A stretch of DNA of 64,000 nt from Sphingomonas hengshuiensis. Its GTDB lineage: Bacteria > Pseudomonadota > Alphaproteobacteria > Sphingomonadales > Sphingomonadaceae. The position numbers were made by a program, and so were the translations under genes. The notes below the pieces were generated by a model. It made no database searches and was not told where the DNA came from. It saw only the letters and a program-made list of their open reading frames with translations. Location: assembly GCF_000935025.1 (NCBI RefSeq), contig NZ_CP010836.1, positions 2,852,001 through 2,916,000 of the forward strand. Reading direction: 5' to 3'. Shown piece after piece: positions 1 through 7,558 of this stretch; positions within the stretch are counted from its first letter, which is position 1, and every line of letters begins with the position of its first letter.

Positions 1-6
1 CGCACA

Positions 7-960
7 GTGCAGAATCCCGCCGATCCCATCCGCGTCGTCGCGCTATACCGGTTCACGCCGTTCGCAGAGTGCGCCGCGATCCGCGCGCCGCTCGCCGCCG
101 CCTGCGATGCCGTCGGGGTCAAGGGCACGCTGCTGCTGGCGCGCGAAGGGATCAACGGCACGATCGCGGGCGCCGATGCCGCGATCGACCATGTCCTGGC
201 GCACATCCGCGCGCTGCCGGGCTGCGCCGATCTCGACGTCAAGGAATCGCGCGCGCCGACAATGCCTTTCCTGCGCATGAAGGTGCGGATCAAGCGCGAG
301 ATCGTGACGATGGGCGAACCCGATATCGATCCGCTCGACGCCGGCCATTATGTCGCACCGCACGAGTGGAACGCGCTGATCGAGCGGCCCGACACGATCC
401 TGATCGACACCCGCAACGACTATGAAGTCGCGATCGGCAGCTTCGACGGCGCGATCGATCCCCGGACCCACAGCTTCCGCGATTTCCCCGCCTGGTTCCG
501 CGCGCACCGGGCGGAATTCGAGGCCGAGGGCCGGATGCCGCAGGTCGCGATGTTCTGCACCGGCGGCATCCGCTGCGAAAAGGCGACCGCGTTCGTGAAG
601 GCCGAGGGCATCGATTCGGTCTTCCACCTGAAGGGCGGCATCCTCGCCTATCTCGAGGCCGTCCCGCCCGAGGCGAGCCGCTGGCACGGCGAGTGTTTCG
701 TGTTCGACGAGCGCGTCAGCGTCGGCCATGGGCTGGTCCCCGGCGACTATGGCCTGTGCCGCGCGTGCCGGATGCCGGTGGGCGCCGAGGACCGCGCGTC
801 GCCGCTCTATGTCGAGGGGGTGAGCTGCCCCGCCTGCCACGCGACCCGCACCGACGAACAGCGCACCCGCTACGCCGAGCGCCACCGCCAGGCGATGCTG
901 GCCGAGGCGCGCGGCGAGCGCCATGTCGGCGCGGTGTTCCCGGCGCCCGACCAAGGCTAG
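7..960 (+). CDS. trhO: tRNA uridine(34) hydroxylase TrhO (YceA-type rhodanese)
   Basis: Family role: rhodanese-like enzyme that hydroxylates uridine 34 of certain tRNAs on the way to 5-(carboxy)methoxyuridine, acting in the cytoplasm. Seen: 317 residues, the usual family length, with an N-terminal ferredoxin-like UPF0176 domain (about 8-100), then a rhodanese domain with the CTGGIRC loop at residues 184-190 whose first Cys is the expected catalytic residue. A Cys-rich tail (CRAC and CPAC pairs, about 255-280) resembles the family's C-terminal zinc site. The GTG start lies 6 bases from the window edge, so a start further upstream cannot be excluded. It converges with the asparaginase gene, 8 bases away. 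Confidence 0.93.
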   Translation: MQNPADPIRVVALYRFTPFAECAAIRAPLAAACDAVGVKGTLLLAREGINGTIAGADAAIDHVLAHIRALPGCADLDVKESRAPTMPFLRMKVRIKREIVTMGEPDIDPLDAGHYVAPHEWNALIERPDTILIDTRNDYEVAIGSFDGAIDPRTHSFRDFPAWFRAHRAEFEAEGRMPQVAMFCTGGIRCEKATAFVKAEGIDSVFHLKGGILAYLEAVPPEASRWHGECFVFDERVSVGHGLVPGDYGLCRACRMPVGAEDRASPLYVEGVSCPACHATRTDEQRTRYAERHRQAMLAEARGERHVGAVFPAPDQG

Positions 961-968
961 CCCGCCCC

Positions 969-1934
969 TTAGGCCGCGAGCCACTCGCGCGCCAGCCGCT
1001 CCGCCGTCGCCGCATCGCGCCCGCCGCCCAGCGCGACTGCGAACAGCAGCCGCAGCTTGCGCGCGCTCAGGTCCTCGGCGCCGACCGCCCCCAAAGCCGC
1101 GAGCCGCGCGCCCGACTGATAGGTTGGGGCGGTGCCGCCGCCGATGCAACTGGTGGCTATCCCCACCAGCACGCCCGCCGCGCGCGCGCGCTCGATCGCT
1201 GGCACGACGTCCATCGGCACATTGCCGCGCCCGAACCCCTCGACCACCAGCCCGCGCACGCCCCCGGCGACCAGCGCGTCGACCAGCGCAGGCCCGCTCC
1301 CCAGACCCAGCGCCGCGATTTCGACGCGCGGCTCGGGATCGACGATCGCAAAGGGCGCGGGGCGGCGCGGCGTCGCGGTGAAGCGCACTCCGTGATCGTC
1401 GACGCGCCCGATCGCGCTGCCATGCGGGCCGAACGCCTCGGGGCCGCTGCTGTCGAGCTTGCGCGCGCTGCGGGCGGGCAGGATACGCCCGCCAAAGACG
1501 ATCGCGCAGCCGATGCCCCGCGCGCCAGGATCGCGCGCCACCGTGACGGCGTCGTGCAGATTGGCGGGGCCATCGCACCCCGGCGCCGAGGCCGCACGCT
1601 GGGCGCCGGTGAACAGCACCGGCCCCTGCCCGGCGTGAAACAGGTCGACCAGGAAGGCGACGTCCTCCATCGTATCGGTGCCATGCGCGACTAACACACC
1701 CCCGACGCCCTCAGCCTCTGCCTGGGCAACGATCGTCACGATCCGCATCGCATCGGCAAGGCCCATATCCTCGCTGAGCCCGGCATAGGCCTGGCGCTCG
1801 ACCACGCCTTCGCGCGCATCCGCCGACAGCACGTCGCGCAATCGCGCGGAGCCGGCGCGCCCGACCAGCACCCCTTGCGCATCGGGCAGCGATGCAATCG
1901 TGCCCCCCGCATCGATCAACACCAGGCTGGACAT
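969..1934 (-). CDS. Asparaginase (L-asparaginase/glutaminase family)
   Basis: Predicted to hydrolyse L-asparagine to aspartate and ammonia. The start chosen is the ATG at 1934 because the protein then opens with the family N-terminus, where the nucleophile loop GGTIA falls at residues 10-14. The open frame extends far upstream but that part is only the reverse of the neighbouring transporter gene. The second catalytic motif HGTDTMED is visible near residue 90, with the active-site Thr and Asp. At 321 residues it has normal length. There is no signal peptide, so it is probably cytoplasmic (type I-like). It is divergent from the transporter gene, with about 150 bases between them. Confidence 0.9.
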   Translation of the reverse strand: MSSLVLIDAGGTIASLPDAQGVLVGRAGSARLRDVLSADAREGVVERQAYAGLSEDMGLADAMRIVTIVAQAEAEGVGGVLVAHGTDTMEDVAFLVDLFHAGQGPVLFTGAQRAASAPGCDGPANLHDAVTVARDPGARGIGCAIVFGGRILPARSARKLDSSGPEAFGPHGSAIGRVDDHGVRFTATPRRPAPFAIVDPEPRVEIAALGLGSGPALVDALVAGGVRGLVVEGFGRGNVPMDVVPAIERARAAGVLVGIATSCIGGGTAPTYQSGARLAALGAVGAEDLSARKLRLLFAVALGGGRDAATAERLAREWLAA

Positions 1935-2085
1935 CGCACCTCCGATCGCACGCACTTCGTTCCGTGGCGGCGCCGATAGCGCAAAGCCCGCCGCCGCGAC
2001 ACACTCGTGCGCGACGACGTACGAAAATCGGCTGCTCCCGCGGCGAAAGCGCGCTAAGCGGCGCGCCATCAGCCTGGAGTGTCCG

Positions 2086-3075
2086 ATGCTACGCCGCGTG
2101 ATCGCCATTTTCGAACCGTTCGTCCTCGCGCTGCTGGCGACCGTGCTGCTCGCCACGCTGCTGCCCGCGCGCGGCGCCGGGGTGCCATGGTTCGAAGCGA
2201 TTACCGATGCCGCGATCGTGCTGCTGTTCTTCCTCCACGGCGCAAAGCTGTCGCGCGAGGCGATATTGGACGGCGCGCGCAACTGGCGGCTGCATCTGGC
2301 GGTGTTCGCGGTCACCTTCGGGCTGTTTCCGCTGCTCGGGCTTGGGATCGCCTCGATCCCGCGGCTCGACCCCGGCCTTGCCGCCGGGATGCTGTTCCTC
2401 ACGCTGCTGCCCTCCACCGTCCAGTCATCGATCGCCTTCACGGCGATCGCGCGCGGCAATGTCGCCGCGGCGGTGTGCAGCGCGTCCTTCTCGAACCTGA
2501 TCGGCATCCTGCTCACTCCGGCGCTGGTCGCGCTGCTGATGGCCGGGGCCGGCGATGGTCCGGGAATTTCGCTGAAGTCGGTGGAGTCGATCGCGCTCCA
2601 GCTGCTGCTGCCGTTCGTCGCGGGGCATCTGGCGCGCCCGCTGATCGGTGGCTTTGTCGGGCGGCACAAGAAGATGGTCGGCATCGTCGATCGCAGCTCG
2701 ATCCTGCTCGTGGTCTATACCGCGTTCAGCGCGGCGGTGGTCGAGGGGCTGTGGAGCCGCGTCTCGGGGATGACGCTGCTGCTCGTGCTGCTGCTGTGCT
2801 GCGCGCTGCTCGCGGTCATCCTGTGCGCGACCTGGGGGCTGGGCCGGGCGCTGGGCTTTGCGCGCGCCGACGCGATCGTGCTGCTGTTCTGCGGATCGAA
2901 GAAGAGCCTCGCCTCGGGCGTGCCGATGGCAGGCGTGCTGTTTCCGCCAGCGCAGATCGGCGGCATCCTGCTGCCGCTGATGCTGTTCCACCAGATCCAG
3001 CTGATCGCCTGCGCCATCATCGCCCGCCGCTACGCCGCGCAGCCCGACGAGGCGACGGTCGCGCCCGCAAACTAG
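2086..3075 (+). CDS. Bile acid:sodium symporter-like transporter (SBF_like, YfeH type)
   Basis: Polytopic inner-membrane protein of 329 residues with about nine or ten hydrophobic segments across its whole length, matching the SBF-like family (YfeH group of the BASS superfamily). The substrate is unknown; family members move organic anions with sodium. The start at 2086 (MLRRVIAIFEP) is preferred because translation upstream of it lacks any membrane character and the family begins this way. The Gly/Ser-rich core around LLPSTVQSS and FSNLIGILLTP matches the crossed-helix region of BASS proteins. It stands alone between the asparaginase gene and tRNA-Gly. Confidence 0.85.
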   Translation: MLRRVIAIFEPFVLALLATVLLATLLPARGAGVPWFEAITDAAIVLLFFLHGAKLSREAILDGARNWRLHLAVFAVTFGLFPLLGLGIASIPRLDPGLAAGMLFLTLLPSTVQSSIAFTAIARGNVAAAVCSASFSNLIGILLTPALVALLMAGAGDGPGISLKSVESIALQLLLPFVAGHLARPLIGGFVGRHKKMVGIVDRSSILLVVYTAFSAAVVEGLWSRVSGMTLLLVLLLCCALLAVILCATWGLGRALGFARADAIVLLFCGSKKSLASGVPMAGVLFPPAQIGGILLPLMLFHQIQLIACAIIARRYAAQPDEATVAPAN

Positions 3076-3139
3076 CCCATTGCCAGACGCCCGGCGCACA
3101 GCTATCCGGGGCGCCGCATCGTCCACCGGGCGACGCCGC

Positions 3140-3213
3140 GCGGGTGTAGCTCAATGGCAGAGCAGAAGCTTCCCAAGCTTACGACGAGGGTTCGATTCCC
3201 TTCACCCGCTCCA
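3140..3213 (+). tRNA. tRNA-Gly (CCC anticodon)
   Basis: A 74-nt cloverleaf with encoded CCA. The 7-bp acceptor stem pairs GCGGGTG with CACCCGC. The D arm GCTC/GAGC, the anticodon loop TTCCCAA (anticodon CCC) and the T loop TTCGATT are all present. It closely resembles E. coli glyU, which also reads GGG. Its 3' end is the attachment site of the adjoining integrative element, whose integrase gene begins about 200 bases downstream. The tRNA remains intact. Confidence 0.96.
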
Positions 3214-3217
3214 TTTT
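3196..3217 (+). repeat. attL: left attachment-site repeat in tRNA-Gly 3' end
   Basis: These 22 bases (last 18 of the tRNA plus TTTT) are identical to 28578-28599. The similarity continues at high identity into the leader and first third of the integrase genes that follow both copies. This is the classic footprint of integrase-mediated insertion at a tRNA 3' end. Confidence 0.88.
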
Positions 3218-3408
3218 TCGATCTCACGAAATCTCACAGAGCTTTGTAAACCGCGGAAATCTGCGGTATTTTTCGGGTCATCCGGCTCGTGATTGCTCGT
3301 CCCGTCCCATTAAAGCGCAAGCGCAGGTGGGGCCTTTTTTCGAGAATTTCGGGCCTAAATTTGGCATGAGGCCCACCGGGGTGGGCCTCGCGACGAAAGG
3401 CCCGCACT

Positions 3409-4641
3409 ATGGCTTTGACCGACATCGCAATTCGCCGGGCGAGGACCCGCGACAAGGCCTACAAGCTGTATGACGAGCTGGGCCTCTTCCTCATCGTGGC
3501 GCCATCCGGCTCCCGCCTTTGGCGCATGAGATTCAAGCGTCACGGCATCGAGAAGAAGCTCAGTTTCGGCTCCTACCCAGACATAAGTCTGCGTGATGCG
3601 CGCAAGCTGCGCGACGACGCGCGCGATCTCCTCGCAGAGGGGAAAGACCCGGTTCTGGAGCGGCAGCGCGAGAAACTCAGAGGCGAGGCGCTGGCGGAAA
3701 ACACCTTTACCCGAGTCGCCCAGGAATATTGCTCGAAGCGGCGGCGCGACGGCGACAGGGCCTGGGCGCCCTCGACCGCTGCACGGTGTGAATATCTTCT
3801 CAGCCTGCTCGATACCTCCATCGGCAAAATGCCGATCCATGAGATCGAGCCGATCGACGCCTTGGCCGCAATCCGGAAGATCGAGAAGCGCGGCAAGCTG
3901 GAAAGCGCGCGCCGTACCCTGCAGCTGGCCGGCGCCGTATTCCGCTATGCCGTCGCCACCGCCCGATTGAAGTCAGACCCGACGAGAGACCTCCGTGGCG
4001 CGCTGCTGACGCCAACCGTCACGCACTATGGCGCGGTCACCGAAGCGAAGGATGTCGGCAAGCTGCTGCGGGCAATCGACGCCTATGAAGGTCAGGGCAT
4101 GACCAAATGGGCGCTGCAACTGGCGCCGCACGTGTTTGTCCGCCCTGGAGAGTTGCGCCACGCACGATGGGAGGAGATCGATCTGGACATCGCCGTGTGG
4201 ACCATCCCCGCGGAGAAGATGAAGATGCGCAAGCCGCACCACGTTCCGCTCTCGACCCAGTCGATCGACATTCTGCTGGAGATCCGGTCGATCACCGGAT
4301 CCAACGGCTATGTCTTCCCGTCGATGCGCTCGCGCACGCGGCCGATGTCGGACAATACCCTCAACGCCGCACTCCGCCGCTTGGGCTATGCCAGCAATGA
4401 AATGACCGCGCATGGCTTCCGGGCCATGGCGAGCACCCTGCTCAACGAGTCGGGCCAATGGTCCTACGACGCAATCGAACGCGCGTTGGCGCATGGCGAT
4501 ACCGACAAGGTTCGTGCGGCCTATCATCGCGGTACCCATTGGAAAGAGCGGGTAGCGATGGCGCAGTGGTGGTCGAACCTGCTCGACAGCCTGCGCAGCG
4601 GCGCCACGATCTTGCCCTTCCCGGGAGTGCGGGTCGGCTGA
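3409..4641 (+). CDS. Tyrosine recombinase/integrase (P4-type, DUF4102 arm-binding domain)
   Basis: Catalyses site-specific integration and excision of the element at tRNA-Gly. 410 residues, normal for P4-type integrases. The N-terminal arm-binding domain (about 1-90, with GLFLIVAPSGSRLW and FGSYPDISLRDAR) is followed by a SAM-like core-binding domain (about 100-200) and a catalytic domain. The catalytic Arg lies in GELRHARWEE, the HxxR motif in HGFRAMAS, then the second His box LAHGDTDK and the nucleophile Tyr in AAYHRG. It starts about 195 bases after tRNA-Gly and reads into the element. A second, decayed copy lies at 28791 after the right att repeat. Confidence 0.95.
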   Translation: MALTDIAIRRARTRDKAYKLYDELGLFLIVAPSGSRLWRMRFKRHGIEKKLSFGSYPDISLRDARKLRDDARDLLAEGKDPVLERQREKLRGEALAENTFTRVAQEYCSKRRRDGDRAWAPSTAARCEYLLSLLDTSIGKMPIHEIEPIDALAAIRKIEKRGKLESARRTLQLAGAVFRYAVATARLKSDPTRDLRGALLTPTVTHYGAVTEAKDVGKLLRAIDAYEGQGMTKWALQLAPHVFVRPGELRHARWEEIDLDIAVWTIPAEKMKMRKPHHVPLSTQSIDILLEIRSITGSNGYVFPSMRSRTRPMSDNTLNAALRRLGYASNEMTAHGFRAMASTLLNESGQWSYDAIERALAHGDTDKVRAAYHRGTHWKERVAMAQWWSNLLDSLRSGATILPFPGVRVG

Positions 4642-4704
4642 ACGCCTTCGGTCACGCCGTACCCGATCGCGCGCCGGTAGGTGTCGGTACGCGACGCCGC
4701 ACGC

Positions 4705-5130
4705 TTATTGGGCGGGATCTTCCCAGGGATTGAGCAGCGGAACGCCGGTTGCAATGAAGTCGGCGGTGTTGCGGGTGACGACGGTGAGGCCGTGGACAAG
4801 CGCGGTGGCGGCGATCATCGCGTCACGTTCCGAGCGGGGATCAGGAACGTGGAGCGCTGCGCAGCGACGGGCCACCGCCGCGTCGAAATCGAGAATGTGA
4901 TCTGCAAATCCAGGCATCACGGTCTTGTCCATCCAGCGACGAAGCGACTCTGCCTGTGTTCCATCCCGACGTTGCAGCCGAAGGATGCCGATTTCGAGCT
5001 CCATGATCGTCACAGCCGACACGAACGGGCGAGCACCGACGGCCATCTTTGTCCAAGCCTCGAACACAGGGCCGCCGCGTTCCGGCTTTCGAAGTGCCGA
5101 AACGACGTTGGTGTCGAACAGGAACATCAA
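4705..5130 (-). CDS. vapC: PIN-domain toxin of a VapC-type toxin-antitoxin pair
   Basis: 141-residue PIN-domain ribonuclease of the VapC family. Acidic active-site residues are visible: Asp in LFDTNVVS near the N-terminus, Glu in TIMELEIG (about 44), Asp in SERDAMIAATAL (about 103) and the late TRNTADF motif (about 120). Family role: cleaves tRNA or rRNA when freed from its antitoxin. Its ATG overlaps the stop of the antitoxin gene by 4 bases, so the two are translationally coupled. Such pairs often stabilise mobile elements, which fits its place next to the integrase. Confidence 0.92.
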   Translation of the reverse strand: MMFLFDTNVVSALRKPERGGPVFEAWTKMAVGARPFVSAVTIMELEIGILRLQRRDGTQAESLRRWMDKTVMPGFADHILDFDAAVARRCAALHVPDPRSERDAMIAATALVHGLTVVTRNTADFIATGVPLLNPWEDPAQ

Positions 5131-5390
5131 TCCCCGCCGAACTCGGCCGGGCGGAAGCTGATGTTCAGCTTGGGCGGGTCGAAATCGAAGTCGCCGCCGT
5201 CATCCTTGTCCGCAAACATATCCCATAGCGTCGGCCCCTTGCCGATCAGCCGCTGATATTCCTCGATCGAGAGCAGGACATGCGCGGGGCGTCCGCGATC
5301 GGTGATGAACACGGGGCCATGCAGCGCTGCCTTCTTGGCGCGCGCGGCGTCCTGATTGAACTCTCGGCTGGTAAGGCTGGTGATGCCCAT
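5127..5390 (-). CDS. Phd/YefM-type antitoxin
   Basis: 87-residue protein with the Phd/YefM fold signature: N-terminal strand and helix (TSREFNQDAARAKKAA), then PVFITDRGRPAHVLLSIEEY, the typical DNA-binding dimerisation domain. The acidic, likely disordered tail (about 58-87, DKDDGGDFDFDPP) would wrap the toxin. It should bind its own promoter and neutralise the PIN toxin encoded directly downstream. A good Shine-Dalgarno (GGAGG) precedes the ATG at 5390. Confidence 0.9.
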   Translation of the reverse strand: MGITSLTSREFNQDAARAKKAALHGPVFITDRGRPAHVLLSIEEYQRLIGKGPTLWDMFADKDDGGDFDFDPPKLNISFRPAEFGGD

Positions 5391-5414
5391 GACGCCCTCC
5401 TGGCGCTTGACGAT

Positions 5415-5450
5415 ATGTTGCTACATTGTCAGCGGGGCCGCGAAAGTCAA
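5415..5450 (-). promoter_or_regulatory. Putative promoter/operator of the toxin-antitoxin operon
   Basis: On the minus strand a TTGACT -35 (5445-5450) is followed after 17 bases by AATGTA as a weak -10 (5422-5427). An imperfect palindrome, ATGTAGCAACAT (5415-5426), overlaps the -10, a natural place for autorepression by the antitoxin. Box matches are by eye only. Confidence 0.45.
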
Positions 5451-5791
5451 GCCGCGTGGGTACCCTGCAATGGGTCCCAAAAATTCTAGCTGCTTTAGCG
5501 GCATTATATGATGCGGCTTGAGTGATCCCCCACCTAGGAGAGTTGCCCGCTCGGCTTTTCAAATGGGTGCCGCTTGGAAAGCCATCATTCCTGAGGTCGA
5601 TCCATGATTGCGAGATCGACCGGCCATGGGACATCACTGCCGTTCCAGCACGGCGGTTCTAACGGCCACTCTTGCCAGAAGCCGACATCCAGCGTTTGCC
5701 TGACCGGGGGGGCTTCAAAAAGTGGGCCAATTACGGTTTCGATCAGTCGATAGCGCAATGGCAGAGTTTAGAGCGGCGCGGCCGGACGTCC
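5451..5791. other. Intergenic region between antitoxin promoter and TIR effector gene
   Basis: About 340 bases without a convincing gene. A 65-codon plus-strand frame (5672-5869) has no recognisable composition or family and runs into the effector gene on the other strand. No repeat, RNA gene or clear terminator was seen. Confidence 0.5.
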
Positions 5792-6730
5792 TCAACACGC
5801 CTTCCGATCCCGACGGACGCCGATGAACTCGATGCGTTCGCGCGCGACATCACATGCCTTCGCGACTGACCGCTTCAATTTGTCCTTGTCGCCACCCTGA
5901 TATCGTAGAGTCGTCAGGCCAGCGAGATCGGAGGCCAGCTTGACCTTTGTATCGGCTTGAACAAGCAGGAAGGAACGATCGCGTCCCAAACGTCCAATGG
6001 AAATGCCATATTCGAAATGAACGTTGTCCCGAGGCACCTTGTGGGTCTCCTCGCGGGTGATCAGCACGTCGTCAGCCTGGGCGACCGCGATCGTGAAGTC
6101 ACAGCGCTCGATCGCATCCTCGAGCGCGCTGATCGGGTAATCCGAGATCATGAAGGTGTCTTGATCCCAGAGATAAACTTGGATCTCGTCACTATCGAGA
6201 TTTTTACGCAATTCGCGGGCGACCTCAATGCCTTCCTTCGAAGAGATGACGAACACCCTTGGCGTCTCGTTGACGGCACCAATCTCACGGTTTCTATGGT
6301 CGAGCTGATCCGCAACGGCATCCGCCGCAGCCTTCCAGAACTCGACGTCCGATCCAACGATCTCCTGGAGCTCGGAGTAACCGATGGCTAGCACAAAGCT
6401 CGGCTTCGTTGCCTTCAGCGTCGCCGTTCGCGGACGAGAGGGGCTCAGCCCCGCGAGCTCACCGACAGCCTCGCCGGCGACCCGCGTCTGCTTGACCTGC
6501 CCATGAACGATCGCGTCGAACTCGCCCGCCAGCACGAAATACAGGTCCTTCGCCCAGTCTCCCTGCTCCACCAGAACCTCGCTCGGGGCGAGTTCCCTCG
6601 GACGTCCGATGTCCGCGAACTTCCCGGCCAGCTCCTTGTCTCTTCTGATCAGCGGCTGCCGCAGCAGCGCATCGATGATGGCAGCCCTGTCGAAGCGCTC
6701 ACTCAGTCCCGTCATTGTTGAAAACTCCAT
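5792..6730 (-). CDS. Pycsar TIR effector: cyclic-nucleotide-binding + TIR-like NADase
   Basis: 312 residues. Residues about 15-145 form a CRP-type cyclic-nucleotide-binding domain, with the phosphate-binding cassette recognisable at 90-105 (GELAG...RTATL, Arg102). Residues about 157-295 match the TIR-like domain of bacterial cyclic-nucleotide effectors: RVFVISSKEG strand, W188, then RDNVHFEYGISIGRLGR with the presumed catalytic Glu240. Family knowledge: in Pycsar systems PycTIR binds cCMP or cUMP and depletes NAD+, stopping phage growth by killing or arresting the cell. It is the last gene of a minus-strand operon, 27 bases after the E2-like gene, with a cyclase at the head. No membrane segment is present, so it is cytoplasmic. 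Confidence 0.88.
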   Translation of the reverse strand: MEFSTMTGLSERFDRAAIIDALLRQPLIRRDKELAGKFADIGRPRELAPSEVLVEQGDWAKDLYFVLAGEFDAIVHGQVKQTRVAGEAVGELAGLSPSRPRTATLKATKPSFVLAIGYSELQEIVGSDVEFWKAAADAVADQLDHRNREIGAVNETPRVFVISSKEGIEVARELRKNLDSDEIQVYLWDQDTFMISDYPISALEDAIERCDFTIAVAQADDVLITREETHKVPRDNVHFEYGISIGRLGRDRSFLLVQADTKVKLASDLAGLTTLRYQGGDKDKLKRSVAKACDVARERIEFIGVRRDRKAC

Positions 6731-6757
6731 GATAGTCTCTCGAAGATGCCGGCGCCC

Positions 6758-7558
6758 TCATGCGGAAGCTCCAGCCAGCGGGCAGTCGGCCATCGTCCCG
6801 CAGCAGGGAGATCCCTTCATCGACTGCCAGAACTCCCGCTCAGCCGCCGCCATCTCGTTCAGTTCAATCGCGAGATCCGCAGCAGCAGCGGCATGACTGC
6901 CGCACGATCTAAGAATGACAGGACGGCTGCCCGACCCAGCGGGGCAGAGGCACGGCTGCCGCAGATTCACGACCCGCCGGCTGCGCTCCCAGACGGAGAA
7001 CAGCCTGCGCCCCTCCTTCATCACCCTGATCGCGGTGCCCTCGGCACTGCCACCCTTCCGCTTCGTGCCAAGACGCCCCTCCACTATGTCGGTGGCGAAG
7101 GGCTCGCCCAGACGTGCCGCCGCGGCTTCGGCGCGGTGCTGGTAGAACGCGGCTGCGCCGTGGGATCGGCCACGCCCGTCGGGCCAGCGCCGCAGCCGGG
7201 CCGCACGCAGTTGCAACTGTAGGAACCGCACCAGCGTCTCCAGCCAGTCGCGCGCGGTCTCCGGATTGACGACCTCAATGCCGTCAACCGCGCGCCAGAA
7301 CAGGCAGAAGGTGCCGTCGTGGTTGATGTGCCGATCCGGACAGAAGGAAGGCAGGTGCGCCGGCACGGTCTCGCGGACGGATATCGCGCCGCCCGAGGTG
7401 CCCACGTCCAAGATGAATACCGGCTGCCTGCCATCGCTCAGGGGAACAGGCAGCGAGATCCGGATGATTCCTGTGCCCCGATGCAGCTCCGAGGCACCGA
7501 AATCGGGAAGAAGGGCCGCTATCGGGCCGATCGGATCATACGCCGCCACGCCTGTCAC
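6758..7558 (-). CDS. E2-like (ubiquitin-conjugating fold) protein with Cys-rich tail
   Basis: 266 residues, GTG start overlapping the cyclase stop by 4 bases. The N-terminal 115 residues read like a prokaryotic E2: hydrophobic strands, then HINHDGTFCLFW (His77, His80, Cys85), the His-x-DG-x-Cys-Leu arrangement of the E2 catalytic Cys, followed by a helix beginning DWLETLVRFL. The tail is rich in Cys (CLCPAGSG, SCGSH, CCGT, CPL; about 205-262) and may bind zinc, resembling a SEC-C-like patch. No E1, JAB peptidase or ubiquitin-like protein is encoded nearby. Its position between the cyclase and its effector suggests it modifies or tunes the cyclase, as Cap2-type proteins do in CBASS; that role is inference. 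Confidence 0.65.
   Translation of the reverse strand: MTGVAAYDPIGPIAALLPDFGASELHRGTGIIRISLPVPLSDGRQPVFILDVGTSGGAISVRETVPAHLPSFCPDRHINHDGTFCLFWRAVDGIEVVNPETARDWLETLVRFLQLQLRAARLRRWPDGRGRSHGAAAFYQHRAEAAAARLGEPFATDIVEGRLGTKRKGGSAEGTAIRVMKEGRRLFSVWERSRRVVNLRQPCLCPAGSGSRPVILRSCGSHAAAAADLAIELNEMAAAEREFWQSMKGSPCCGTMADCPLAGASA

Noticed and set aside
43..1578. 511-residue minus-strand frame over trhO and the asparaginase gene
   Set aside because: Low-complexity Arg/Ala-rich translation caused by high GC; it covers two well-supported genes.
1935..2684. N-terminal extension of the asparaginase frame
   Set aside because: It is the reverse strand of the transporter gene; the family N-terminus begins at the ATG at 1934.
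5672..5869. 65-residue plus-strand frame before the TIR effector
   Set aside because: No start signal or known pattern; the 3' half overlaps the effector gene on the other strand.
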